From: Streptomyces sp. NBC_01689
GTDB lineage: Bacteria > Actinomycetota > Actinomycetes > Streptomycetales > Streptomycetaceae
DNA length: 64,000 nt
Direction of reading: 5' to 3'
NCBI RefSeq assembly: GCF_036250675.1
Contig: NZ_CP109592.1
Coordinates: 3,348,001 to 3,412,000, forward strand
Shown here: in pieces, positions 47,368-56,365 of the stretch
Layout: the number at the start of each line of letters is the position of its first letter
How positions within the stretch are numbered: the first letter of the stretch is position 1
Notes under the pieces: model-generated
Seen by the model: only the letters and a program-made list of their open reading frames with translations
The model's database searches: none
Told to the model about the DNA's origin: nothing
Translations under genes and position numbers: made by a program

Positions 47368-47748
47368 GTCGGGTTCCGGCCCTTCCGAGGTCGAGGAGTG
47401 CGGGGTTGCGTGGTCCACGGTAGGGCCGGGGCGGGGCGGGGGTATTTGTCCGGGGCGTAGCAGTCGCCTCCGTGGGTGCGCCGCCGTGTCCTGGTCCCCG
47501 GGGTCGCCCCCGCCGCCCCTACCCGACCCATCCTGTCCCTGGGGCTCCGCCCCAGACCCCGCCAGGGGCGCTGCGCCCCCTGGACCCCCGCCTTCGCCCG
47601 AAGGGCTCGTCCTCAAACGCCGGACGGGCTGATGGTGCGCGCCCGCATCTCCAGCCCGTCCGGCGCTTGAGGACGAGGCCGTCCAGGCCGACACGGGGGT
47701 CCGGGGGCGGAGCCCCTGGCCAGGGGGCTGAGCCGGAGGCGAGGACCC
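47368..47748. other. 381-bp gap with stacked intergenic palindromes
   Basis: Between the PucR stop and the aldehyde dehydrogenase start. It contains CTGGGGC-TCC-GCCCCAG (47539-47555), a CCAGGGGCG hairpin (47562-47583), the 26-bp palindrome listed separately and a GGGGGCGGAGCCCC hairpin near 47702. No coding frame is supported. Confidence 0.65.
47606..47677. repeat. 26-bp-arm palindromic element (REP-like) downstream of the PucR gene
   Basis: Arms 47606-47631 (starts CTCGTCCTCAAACGCCGG) and 47652-47677 (ends TTGAGGACGAG) match in 25 of 26 positions around a 20-nt loop. The TCCGGCG-TTGAGGACGAG core is, from memory, a very common Streptomyces intergenic sequence. It probably also terminates transcription from the PucR gene. 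Confidence 0.85.
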
Positions 47749-49407
47749 CTATTCCGTGGCCGTCGCCGTCGTCTTCAGCGCCAGCCAGAGTTCCATCCGG
47801 ACATCGGGATCGTCGAGCGACCTCCCGAGGATCTCCTCGACCCGCCGCATGCGATAACGCAGCGTATGCCGGTGCACACCGAGATCCGCGGCCGCCGCGT
47901 CCCACTGCCCGTGCCGCGACAGCCACGCCCGCAGGGAGGCCACCAGGTCGCCCCGCCCGGTCGCGTCGTGCTCGTACAGCGCCCGCAGCAGCCCGTCGGC
48001 GAACGCCCGCACCGCGTCGTCCGCGAGCAGCGGCAGTACCGACCCGGCGGCCAGTTCCTCGTGCTCGACCAGCGAGCGCCCCCGGCGCCGGGCGACGGAC
48101 AGTGCCTGTTCGGCCTGTTTGTAGGCGGCGGCCGCGGCGATCGGCCCGGCCGGGGCGGACAGGCCGATGACCGGTTCGTCCTCCTCGCCCGGCGACTGCT
48201 CCGGGGCCGCCGTCCGCGCGGTGTCCAGCGCGAGGGCGTACTCCCCGCACGCGGCGACCGCCGCGCCTCCGTCGACGGCGAGCACGACCAGTCGCTCGCC
48301 GTCGGGCACGACGAGCACGGACTCGCCGGAGCGGGCGGCGGCGGACTCGACGATCTCGGCGAGTCCGCCGAGCGGGTCGCCGTTCGTGTCCGGCACCGCG
48401 ACCTGGCTCCTGGACTGCTTCGGCGCGGCGACCCGGGCGTGTCCGTCCGCGTGTGCCCGGGCCGCCGAGGCGGACGCCGACTCGGCGAGGATGAGCCGGA
48501 ACGGCGCGTCGAGCAGGTCCCCGTACAGGTCCCCCGCCACGGTCCGGGCGTGCTCGGGCTGGCCGGCGAGCAGCATGCGCAGCACGGCCGCGCCGATCCG
48601 CTGCTCCGCCGCGTGCAGCGGGCGCGACCGTTCGGTGGTGAGGGTGAGCAGGGCGATCGCGGAGTGCACGGCGTACCGCTCGGCGGTGCCGAGGGCGGCG
48701 GCCGTGCCGACGGCGAGCGCCGCTCGGGGCCGGCGGCCGGTCCCGAGCGAGTGCAGTTCGACGCGGTCCTCGCCGCCCACCACCGAACTCGCGGGCGCGG
48801 GCCGCTCGCGCAGCCGTTCCACGTCCGGGGTGAGCCGCGCGGCCCGGCGTCCGGCCCACTCGGGCGCGGCGGCGACGACGGCACCCGAGGCGTCGTAGAG
48901 CGCGGCCCAGCCGTCGACCTGTCCGGCGAGCGCGGCCAGGAGCCCCTGCGGGCCGTCGCTCAGCGCCTGCTTGGTCAGTTCGCGCTGTGCGGCGAAGCCC
49001 GCGGTCACGGCCCGGTACTGGTCGGCGGCGATCGCGGCCGAGACGGCCTTGCTGATCGCCAGGAACGGCGTGCGGCGGGGCACCTCCAGCAGCGGCAGCC
49101 CCTCCTCCACGGCCGCGTCGACGAGCGCCTCGGGGATCTCCTCGTAGTTGACCCCGACGGCGAAGCCCAGGCCCACCACCCCGGCTCCGGCGAGGCGCTT
49201 CACGTAGCGCCGCATGACGTCCGGGTCCTCCGCGTCCAGGGTGAGCGCGGTGATGAGCAGCAGCTCCCCGCCCTCCATGTACGGCACGGGGTCGGCGAGC
49301 TCGCTGACATGGGCCCAGCGGACGGGCACGTCCAGCCGGTCCTCGCCCGCCCGCACGGTCAGCTTGAGCGCGGAGTGGTGGACGAGCGAGGCGAGCGTGG
49401 GTGGCAT
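47749..49407 (-). CDS. PucR-family transcriptional regulator
   Basis: 552 residues. The N-terminal PucR domain (~5-120, VRWAHVSELADPVPYMEGGELLLITALTL), a GGDEF-like central region and the C-terminal PucR helix-turn-helix (WDAAAADLGVHRHTLRYRMRRVEEILGRSLDD, ~508-540). PucR-family regulators control purine or amine catabolism; the flanking aldehyde dehydrogenase and gabT suggest GABA/amine genes as targets. A tandem 9-bp sequence 47-64 nt upstream may be its own site. The gene shares its strand with the ATPase gene upstream (142-bp gap). Confidence 0.93.
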   Translation of the reverse strand: MPPTLASLVHHSALKLTVRAGEDRLDVPVRWAHVSELADPVPYMEGGELLLITALTLDAEDPDVMRRYVKRLAGAGVVGLGFAVGVNYEEIPEALVDAAVEEGLPLLEVPRRTPFLAISKAVSAAIAADQYRAVTAGFAAQRELTKQALSDGPQGLLAALAGQVDGWAALYDASGAVVAAAPEWAGRRAARLTPDVERLRERPAPASSVVGGEDRVELHSLGTGRRPRAALAVGTAAALGTAERYAVHSAIALLTLTTERSRPLHAAEQRIGAAVLRMLLAGQPEHARTVAGDLYGDLLDAPFRLILAESASASAARAHADGHARVAAPKQSRSQVAVPDTNGDPLGGLAEIVESAAARSGESVLVVPDGERLVVLAVDGGAAVAACGEYALALDTARTAAPEQSPGEEDEPVIGLSAPAGPIAAAAAYKQAEQALSVARRRGRSLVEHEELAAGSVLPLLADDAVRAFADGLLRALYEHDATGRGDLVASLRAWLSRHGQWDAAAADLGVHRHTLRYRMRRVEEILGRSLDDPDVRMELWLALKTTATATE

Positions 49408-49453
49408 GGGACCTTCAGGTCTTCACAGGATCTTCGACGGCCGCGGGCGGTGT

Positions 49454-49471
49454 GATCTTTTGGATCTTTTG
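49454..49471. promoter_or_regulatory. Tandem 9-bp AT-rich element upstream of the PucR gene
   Basis: GATCTTTTG twice head-to-tail (49454-49462, 49463-49471), 47-64 nt before the start. AT-rich tandem sequence is conspicuous at this GC content. Could be a regulator site or part of the promoter. Confidence 0.4.
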
Positions 49472-49549
49472 GCCGCAACGTATGAACGACCTCTGTCGAT
49501 TCTGCCTCACCGTACGGTCGGCCGGTGACCTGACGTCCGGACCTCCCGG

Positions 49550-51676
49550 TCAGCCGCGGAGATCCACCAGGAGGGGCGGCGCGTGCTCCCCGCGCACGGT
49601 GGTGAGCGACAGGACGGCGTGCCCCGGCGGTACCCCGTGCGCCAGCTCGGAGGCGGACCACCGTTCCCGTTCGACCTGCCGGACGGTCACGGCGCGCGCG
49701 GTCGGGGCGTGCCCGGTGATCACCCGCCGGAGCATGTGCACCGCCTTCCCGGCCGGGGTCTCCGCGATGATCTGCCGGTCGGTGACGTCCCGCGCCTCGA
49801 TCCACTCCTTGCCCCACACCTCGGCGAAGTCCTGCCCGTCCCAGGGGGTGAGCCCGGACAGCGCCATCCGGCACCCGATGGAGCCGAGCAGGGGGCCGCG
49901 CAGCGGACGCGGTACGTCGTCGAGGGTGCGCAGCGTCAGCACGGCCCCGGCGTTGCCCGACCGCAGCCGCTGGATGCCCCGCACGGCCTCGGGCGTGATC
50001 AGGCCCGTCGCGTCGTCCAGGACGAGACAGGCGAAGAGCGAGCGGTCCTCCCGTACGGCGACGCTCGCGGTGAACTGGGCGAGCACGAGCCGGGCGAGGA
50101 TCCGCGAGGCGTCGGCGTGCCCGCGCGCGGGCAGGTCGATCCGTACCCGCACCGGGTGGTCGAGTGCCCGCAGGGAGAAGGGCCGCGACTGTCCCGAGGT
50201 GTCGAAGAACCCGGCGAAGGCGGGCCGGTCGAGGAGCGCGACCCGGTCCGCTAGTACGCCACCGACGTCGCCGGGGTGTCCCATCTGGCGCTCCCGGGCG
50301 TCGAGTTCCCGCAGCAGCGACTCCTGTCCGCCGTCCTGGAGCGCCTTGCGCAGCGCGCCGAGCGGTCCGGGCGTCCCGTCGAGGAGCTGTCGCAGCTCGG
50401 CCACGGAGGGGAAGCGTCCGTGGACGGCGCGGTAGGGGCCGAGCAGCTGGGCGAGCACGGTGGTCGGGCGGCGGCTGTCGCCCCCGGGGTGCGGGTCGGC
50501 GAGGTCACCGACCAGCGCCTCGGCGAGTACCGCGGCGGCTTCGTCGGGGTCGGTGGTCCCGCCGTACAGGTCGAGGTCGTACACGGACTCGGGGTTCCCG
50601 ATCCGGACGACGACGTCGTACGCGTCGACGGGGCCGAGCCCGGCGCCCGCGGCGCCCACCACCACGACGGCGGCGCGCCCGGCGAGGGCGTGCAGGCAGA
50701 GCGACTCGGCGAGCGGCCAGACGACGCTGGCGGTCTTGCCGGACCCGGCCGGGCCCACCGCGAGCAGGGAGGTACCCAGCAGGTCGGGGCCGAGGGCGAG
50801 CCCGGTGTCGCGGTAGGCGTAGGGGTTGCGCGGGTCGTCGGCGGTCGCGCCGAGCCGTACCTGTCCGGTCACCAGGTCGTGGCGCGCGAGGCGGCCGGGC
50901 AGGTCGCGGTCGCCGGAGGGGTGCAGGCAGGCGGCGGCGCCGTCCGTGAGCACGGCCGCGGTGAACGTGGCGAGGCTGTGGCGTCCGCTGCGCACGCCCT
51001 GCCAGGCGCGGGCGATCCGGGCGTGGTCGACGTCGCGCATCAGCCCGCGGCCGGCCTCGGCGGCGAGCCGGTCGGCGGCGTCGGTGGCCCCGGCGGCGCG
51101 GAGGTGGTTCCACTGGGCGGGGTCCTCCTCGGGCGTGGGCGGGCGCTCGTGGACGGGCGCGGCCCGCTGCCACGCGGGCAGCCCGTAGCGCCGCCAGACC
51201 TCGCCCCAGCGGCCGAGGCGGCCGACGACGATCATGATCGCGAGGGCGATCAGCGTGTAGTAGCCGTACCAGAGGAAGGCGTTGCCGACGCGGTCGTCGC
51301 TGTGGCGCCAGGAGTCCGGGGTGAACAGTTCGAGCGGCAGGACCCACCAGCCGCCGAGGTAGCCGTTCCACAGCAGCGACCAGACAAGCCAGCCCACCAG
51401 GAAGGCGATCACCGCGCCGCTGAGCAGCTGGCGGGCCGGGATCCGTTCCGGCTCCTGCTCGGGCCGGGGCCGGTAGCCGAACCGCCACACCCCGGGGGCG
51501 GCCTCCGGCCGCGGGGCGCGCAGCCAGGCCAGGAAGGCGGAGCCGTCCGGCATCGGCGGTACGCCCGGTGCCCGGGTCGGACGGGGCGGTGTCGCCGCCG
51601 CGTCCGCCGGTCCCGCCGGACGCGGCACCGGCCGGGCATGCGTGCCCCGCGCGTCCTGGGTCCCGTCGCTGTCCAT
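49550..51676 (-). CDS. Orphan membrane-linked ATPase resembling a VirD4/TraD coupling protein
   Basis: 708 residues from ATG 51676. After a disordered Pro-rich N-terminus (~1-80) two transmembrane helices (~85-105, ~135-152) anchor it. The ATPase region has Walker A GPAGSGKT (308-315) and Walker B LFACLVLDDA (547-556), spaced as in VirD4/TraG and FtsK-like DNA pumps. No relaxase, pilus or plasmid gene is nearby; the neighbours are amine catabolism genes. Chromosomal orphan ATPases of this kind recur in Streptomyces; function unknown, possibly DNA or protein transport. Confidence 0.82.
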   Translation of the reverse strand: MDSDGTQDARGTHARPVPRPAGPADAAATPPRPTRAPGVPPMPDGSAFLAWLRAPRPEAAPGVWRFGYRPRPEQEPERIPARQLLSGAVIAFLVGWLVWSLLWNGYLGGWWVLPLELFTPDSWRHSDDRVGNAFLWYGYYTLIALAIMIVVGRLGRWGEVWRRYGLPAWQRAAPVHERPPTPEEDPAQWNHLRAAGATDAADRLAAEAGRGLMRDVDHARIARAWQGVRSGRHSLATFTAAVLTDGAAACLHPSGDRDLPGRLARHDLVTGQVRLGATADDPRNPYAYRDTGLALGPDLLGTSLLAVGPAGSGKTASVVWPLAESLCLHALAGRAAVVVVGAAGAGLGPVDAYDVVVRIGNPESVYDLDLYGGTTDPDEAAAVLAEALVGDLADPHPGGDSRRPTTVLAQLLGPYRAVHGRFPSVAELRQLLDGTPGPLGALRKALQDGGQESLLRELDARERQMGHPGDVGGVLADRVALLDRPAFAGFFDTSGQSRPFSLRALDHPVRVRIDLPARGHADASRILARLVLAQFTASVAVREDRSLFACLVLDDATGLITPEAVRGIQRLRSGNAGAVLTLRTLDDVPRPLRGPLLGSIGCRMALSGLTPWDGQDFAEVWGKEWIEARDVTDRQIIAETPAGKAVHMLRRVITGHAPTARAVTVRQVERERWSASELAHGVPPGHAVLSLTTVRGEHAPPLLVDLRG

Positions 51677-52152
51677 CGCCCTGCCCCCTGACCAGCCGCT
51701 CCCTGCTTCGTCCGCGAGTCAATCTAGTGCCCCTGCGGGGCGAGTTCACCGTTTACGGGGCTGCCCTCGCCGGTCGATTCCACGGTTCCGGACACGGGGG
51801 CCGGCGGCGCGGACCACCGGTCCCCCGGCGCGCGCCCGCGCACGGGGTCTCCCGTCGGCGCGTTCGACCACGGCATGTCCGGCCCGGCGCGTGCGGCCCG
51901 GCGCGTCCGGGCACGGTGTCCCCGACCCGACCGCGGTGCCCCTGTCCACGGTGTACAGGTCCTCACCCGGCTGCCCTCCCTCTATGTCCACCGCGGACAA
52001 GCGGGCGTTCCGACAACGCCCACATGGAGCATGCCCACCCTCCGGAGCCGGCCCTAGCCTGCGGATAAAGAAGTCAAGCGTCCGAAAACACCTGCCCGGC
52101 GCCCCGTCCGCCGGGGACCGTCCGGTTCGCAAGATCCATCAGGGAGCCCCTC
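51677..52152. other. 476-bp divergent gap before gabT
   Basis: It holds the promoters of the ATPase and gabT. Two inverted repeats near 51941-52000 are listed. A TAGCCT at 52055-52060 is a possible gabT -10 without a clear -35. Several overlapping frames exist but none has a recognisable product. Confidence 0.55.
51941..52000. promoter_or_regulatory. Two TGTCCAC dyads upstream of gabT
   Basis: CCTGTCCACGGTGTACAGG (51941-51959, one mismatched pair) and TGTCC-ACCGC-GGACA (51986-52000) share TGTCCAC and have centres 43 bp apart, about four helical turns. Candidate operator pair for a regulator of gabT such as the PucR protein. No experimental support. Confidence 0.4.
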
Positions 52153-53487
52153 ATGACCGCACTTCCGCAGGAGCGCCGCGTCGTCACCGCCATCCCCGGC
52201 CCGAAGTCGCAGGAGCTGCAGGCCCGCCGTACGGCCGCGGTCGCGGCCGGCGTGGGCTCGGTGCTCCCGGTCTTCACCACGCGCGCCGGCGGCGGCATCA
52301 TCGAGGACGTCGACGGCAACCGCCTGATCGACTTCGGCTCGGGCATCGCCGTGACCTCGGTCGGCGCGAGCGCCGAGGCCGTCGTACGCCGGGCCTCCGC
52401 CCAGCTCCAGGACTTCACCCACACCTGTTTCATGGTCACGCCGTACGAGGGCTACGTCGCCGTCGCCGAGGCGCTGGCCGAGCTGACGCCGGGTGACCAC
52501 GCCAAGAAGTCCGCGCTGTTCAACTCGGGCGCCGAGGCCGTCGAGAACGCCGTCAAGATCGCCCGCGCGTACACCAAGCGCCAGGCGGTCGTCGTCTTCG
52601 ACCACGGCTACCACGGCCGGACGAACCTCACGATGGCGCTGACGGCCAAGAACATGCCGTACAAGCACGGCTTCGGCCCGTTCGCGCCCGAGGTCTACCG
52701 GGTGCCGGTGGCCTACGGCTACCGCTGGCTGACCGGCCCGGAGAACGCCGGTGCCGAGGCGTCCGCACAGGCCATCGACATGATCAACAAGCAGATCGGG
52801 GCCGACAACGTGGCCGCGATCATCATCGAGCCGGTGCTCGGCGAGGGCGGCTTCATCGAGCCCGCCAAGGGCTTCCTGCCCGCGATCAGCCAGTACGCCA
52901 AGGACAACGGGATCGTGTTCGTCGCCGACGAGATCCAGTCCGGGTTCTGCCGCACGGGTCAGTGGTTCGCGTGCGAGGACGAGGGGATCGTCCCGGACCT
53001 GATCACCACCGCCAAGGGCATCGCCGGCGGTCTGCCGCTGGCCGCCGTGACGGGCCGCGCGGAGATCATGGACGCCGCGCACTCCGGCGGCCTCGGCGGC
53101 ACCTACGGCGGCAACCCGGTGGCCTGCGCGGGCGCGCTCGGCGCGATCGAGACCATGAAGGAGCTCGACCTCAACGCCAAGGCGAAGAACATCGAGTCGG
53201 TCATGAAGACCCGGCTGTCCGCCATGGCCGAGAAGTTCGACGTCATCGGCGACGTCCGGGGCCGTGGCGCCATGATCGCCATCGAGCTGGTGAAGGACCG
53301 CGCGACCAAGGAGCCGAACCCGGAGGCGACCGCCGCGCTCGCCAGGGCCTGCCACCAGGAGGGCCTGCTGGTCCTGACCTGTGGCACCTACGGCAACGTC
53401 CTCCGCTTCCTGCCTCCGCTGGTCATCGGCGAGGACCTCCTCAACGAGGGCCTCGACATCATCGAGCAGGCCTTCTCCCGCATCTGA
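52153..53487 (+). CDS. gabT: 4-aminobutyrate aminotransferase
   Basis: 444 residues. Class III aminotransferase with FNSGAEAVENAVKIAR (PLP phosphate site), DEIQSGFCRTG and the PLP lysine in TTAKGIAGGLPLAAV. AGGGAG lies ~7 nt before ATG 52153. It converts GABA and 2-oxoglutarate to succinate semialdehyde and glutamate. It probably feeds the dehydrogenase at 45922-47367 and receives GABA from the polyamine operon at 57083-64000. The long regulated-looking upstream gap suggests substrate induction. Confidence 0.95.
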   Translation: MTALPQERRVVTAIPGPKSQELQARRTAAVAAGVGSVLPVFTTRAGGGIIEDVDGNRLIDFGSGIAVTSVGASAEAVVRRASAQLQDFTHTCFMVTPYEGYVAVAEALAELTPGDHAKKSALFNSGAEAVENAVKIARAYTKRQAVVVFDHGYHGRTNLTMALTAKNMPYKHGFGPFAPEVYRVPVAYGYRWLTGPENAGAEASAQAIDMINKQIGADNVAAIIIEPVLGEGGFIEPAKGFLPAISQYAKDNGIVFVADEIQSGFCRTGQWFACEDEGIVPDLITTAKGIAGGLPLAAVTGRAEIMDAAHSGGLGGTYGGNPVACAGALGAIETMKELDLNAKAKNIESVMKTRLSAMAEKFDVIGDVRGRGAMIAIELVKDRATKEPNPEATAALARACHQEGLLVLTCGTYGNVLRFLPPLVIGEDLLNEGLDIIEQAFSRI

Positions 53488-53658
53488 CGTCCTCACCGCA
53501 CCCGCACCGGAACCCGGCCGGCCCGCCCTCGGCGGATTCCGCTTCGTCCCGCTGCGGGTACGGCCGGGCGCAGAGCGTGTGAAGAAGGTGTGCGAGGTGG
53601 ATGACAGGAGGCGTTTGCGACTGTCGGTGCCGCATCCCCTGCCGTAGGTTCTACCCAG

Positions 53659-54552
53659 ATGAGAGAAACACCCCGCCCACAGGGGACTGTGGGCGACACA
53701 GGGTCGGGGCCTCCCCAGCTTCACCCTGGTCGTGCCCTCGCGCACACACCCGGAGCTTCCAGCTCCGGATCTCCTCACCGATCGGACAGTCGCCCGCCCC
53801 AAACCCCCCGGGGCGCGCGACGATCCGGTCTGGACGGCCGCCTCGGAACTCCCCCCCCTGTTCCGGGGCGGCCGACCTTCCTCCCGGCCCTTTCCGGCCG
53901 GCTCGCCCTTCTCGCCCTCCCGGTCGCCCTCTTCGCGCTGATCACCTGGCAGGTCGCGGCCCACGGCCCCCTCGCCCGCGCGGACGAACGGCTCAGCCGC
54001 TCCCTGGTCCACCCCGGCCGGGTCTCCGAGCTCCTCGCCGATCTGGGCGGCGTCCCCGTCGCGGTCCCCGTACTGGCCGTGGTCATCGGGTACGCGGCCC
54101 TGTCCGCGCGTGCGGCCGAACGGGAGCGCTGGTGGCTGCCGCCGGCCGTGGCGGCGGCGCTGATGGCGGTCGTACCGGCGGTGATCGTGCCGCTGAAGGA
54201 ACTCGTCGCCCGCCCGGGCCCACCGGTGATGGGCCCGGGCACGGGCTTCTACCCCTCGGGTCACACCGCGACGGCGGTCGTCGCCTACGGTTCCGCGACG
54301 CTGCTCCTCCTCCCCCGGCTCCGCGGCACCCTCGCCCGCCGTGCGCTGCTGGGACTCTGCGTCGCCGTGAACCTGGCGGTCGCCTTCGGGCTGGTCCGGC
54401 GCGGATACCACTGGCCGCTGGACGTCCTGGCGAGCTGGTGCCTGGGCGCGGCACTGCTCACGGTGTCGGTCCTGTTCGTCGACCGGAGCGTCAGCCGAAG
54501 TAGCCGTCGAAGTTCCGCTGGAACTCCCAGCCCGCGAACCGGTCCCAGTTGA
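53659..54552 (+). CDS. PAP2-family membrane phosphatase overlapping the chitinase 3' end
   Basis: 297 residues from ATG 53659. A ~78-residue disordered Pro-rich start precedes a membrane part with the three PAP2 motifs: KELVARP (KX6RP), YPSGH (PSGH) and RRGYHWPLD (SRX5HX3D). These enzymes dephosphorylate lipid phosphates such as undecaprenyl diphosphate or phosphatidate. A TAGGTT at 53645-53650 sits so close to the ATG that transcription may be leaderless. Its last ~20 residues (SRSSRRSSAGTPSPRTGPS) are encoded opposite the chitinase C-terminus, a 62-bp tail-to-tail overlap; the true C-terminal function is doubtful. Confidence 0.85.
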   Translation: MRETPRPQGTVGDTGSGPPQLHPGRALAHTPGASSSGSPHRSDSRPPQTPRGARRSGLDGRLGTPPPVPGRPTFLPALSGRLALLALPVALFALITWQVAAHGPLARADERLSRSLVHPGRVSELLADLGGVPVAVPVLAVVIGYAALSARAAERERWWLPPAVAAALMAVVPAVIVPLKELVARPGPPVMGPGTGFYPSGHTATAVVAYGSATLLLLPRLRGTLARRALLGLCVAVNLAVAFGLVRRGYHWPLDVLASWCLGAALLTVSVLFVDRSVSRSSRRSSAGTPSPRTGPS

Positions 54553-56320
54553 CCGACCACGTCATCAGGCCGCGCAGTCCTGGCCAGGTGCCGTGGGTCG
54601 CGTAGGAGCCGCAGTTCGTCCGCTTCGTCAGGCAGTCCAGCGCCTTGTCCGCCTCCGCCGGTGACACGTAGCCGTTGCCCGCGTTCACCGAGGCCGGCAT
54701 GCCGATGGCGACCTGGTCCGGGCGCAGCGGCGGGAAGACGTTGCCGGCGTCCCCCGCGACCGGGAAGCCGGTGAGCAGCATGTCGGTCATGGCGATGTGG
54801 AAGTCGGCGCCGCCCATGGAGTGGTACTGGTTGTCGAGGCCCATGATCGGGCCGGAGTTGTAGTCCTGGACGTGCAGGAGCGTGAGGTCGTCGCGCAGGG
54901 CGTAGATCACCGGGAGGTACGCGCCGGCGCGCGGGTCCTGGCCGCCCCACTTGCCCGTGCCGTAGTACTGGTAGCCGAGCTGGACGAAGAAGGTCTCCGG
55001 GGCCATGGTGAGGACGAACCGGGAGCCGTACTTCGCCTTCAGGGTCTTCAGGGCGGAGATCAGGTTCACGATCACCGGCGTCGTCGGGCTCTTGAAGTTC
55101 GTGTCGCCGGCGTCCAGCGAGAGCGAGTGGCCCTCGAAGTCGATGTCGAGTCCGTCGAGACCGTAGGTGTCGATGATCTTCGACACCGAGGCGACGAAGG
55201 TGTCCCGGGCGGCCGCGGTGGTCAGCTGGACCTGGCCGTTCTGGCCGCCGATCGATATCAGCACCTTCTTGCCGGCGGCCTGCTTCGCCTTGATGGCCGC
55301 CTTGAAGTCGGCGTCGCTCTCGACGGTGGGGCATTCGGTGACCGGGCAGCGGGTGAAGCGGATGTCGCCGGACGTGGTGGAGGTCGGTTCGCCGAACGCC
55401 AGGTCGATGACGTCCCAGCTGTCGGGGACGTCGGCCATCCGGGTGTACCCGGAGCCGTTGGCGAAGCTCGCGTGGAGGTAGCCCACGAGGGCGTGCGCGG
55501 GAAGACCGGTCGAGGGGCCGGAGCCCGCGGAGGTCGTCGCCGTCACCGTGGCCGACTTCGCGGACTCGCCCGCGTCGTTGGTCGCGGTGACCTGGAAGGC
55601 GTACGCCGTCGAGGGCGTGAGGCCGCCCACGGTGGCCGATGTCCCGCCGGCCGTCTGGACCTTGGTCCCGTCCCGGTACACGGCGTAGCCCGTCGCGCCG
55701 GACACCGGGGACCAGGACAGACCGACCGTCGAGGAGGAGACGGTGCCGGCCGTCAGACCGGTGGGCGCGGCCGGCGGCTGTCCCGCGTCGACGCCGGGAC
55801 CGACGAGGGACAGGTCGTCGGCGTAGTAGGCGCCGGTGCCGTACCAGCCGTGGGTGTAGACCGTGACCCGGGTGGTCGACGGGCCGGTGCGGAAGGTGGT
55901 GGACAGGCGCTGCCAGTCGGGCGCGGACTGGGTCCAGGTGGAGACGTCGGTGGTGCCGGTGCCGCTCGCTCCGAGGTAGACGTAGCTGCCCCGGACGTAT
56001 CCGGCGAGGGTGTACGCGGAGTCGGGTCTCACGGTCAGCGTCTGCGAGCACTGCGCGTAGTCGCTGCCGGCCGGGGTCGCCCGCAGCGCAGAACCGCCGG
56101 TTCTCACGGGTGATGTCACGACGGCGCCCGACGTACAGGTCCAGCCGTCGAGGCCGGTCTCGAAGCCGCCGTTCCTGACCAGGTCCGCGTCGGCGGCGCC
56201 GGCGGCCGGCGCGAGTGCGGCGAGGCCGGACAGGGCCAGCACGACGGTTGTGCAGACGGCGAGCAGCCTGCGCCGGAGCGGGAGCGGTCCGCCGGGGCCT
56301 CGGTGTGCGGTGCGTTCCAC
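54491..56320 (-). CDS. Secreted GH18 chitinase with CBM and fibronectin III domains
   Basis: 609 residues from GTG 56320, set by GGAGG five nt upstream. Signal peptide (~1-43, ending AGA-AD); carbohydrate-binding beta-sandwich (~45-175, NGGFETGLDGW); fibronectin III (~183-265); GH18 catalytic domain (~275-609) with DGLDIDFEG: D389, D392, D394 and E396 are the DxxDxDxE active site. It hydrolyses chitin outside the cell. The promoter carries a DasR-type palindrome and direct repeats, so induction by chitin-derived N-acetylglucosamine is expected. It converges on and overlaps the PAP2 gene. Confidence 0.96.
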   Translation of the reverse strand: MERTAHRGPGGPLPLRRRLLAVCTTVVLALSGLAALAPAAGAADADLVRNGGFETGLDGWTCTSGAVVTSPVRTGGSALRATPAGSDYAQCSQTLTVRPDSAYTLAGYVRGSYVYLGASGTGTTDVSTWTQSAPDWQRLSTTFRTGPSTTRVTVYTHGWYGTGAYYADDLSLVGPGVDAGQPPAAPTGLTAGTVSSSTVGLSWSPVSGATGYAVYRDGTKVQTAGGTSATVGGLTPSTAYAFQVTATNDAGESAKSATVTATTSAGSGPSTGLPAHALVGYLHASFANGSGYTRMADVPDSWDVIDLAFGEPTSTTSGDIRFTRCPVTECPTVESDADFKAAIKAKQAAGKKVLISIGGQNGQVQLTTAAARDTFVASVSKIIDTYGLDGLDIDFEGHSLSLDAGDTNFKSPTTPVIVNLISALKTLKAKYGSRFVLTMAPETFFVQLGYQYYGTGKWGGQDPRAGAYLPVIYALRDDLTLLHVQDYNSGPIMGLDNQYHSMGGADFHIAMTDMLLTGFPVAGDAGNVFPPLRPDQVAIGMPASVNAGNGYVSPAEADKALDCLTKRTNCGSYATHGTWPGLRGLMTWSVNWDRFAGWEFQRNFDGYFG

Positions 56321-56365
56321 AACTGCCTCCAGGGATGGGGGAATTCAGGAGGGTGGAGCGCGCCC

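Noticed and set aside
49550..51676. Interpreting the region as an integrative conjugative element because of the VirD4-like ATPase
   Set aside because: No integrase, relaxase, attachment-site repeat or composition shift is visible.
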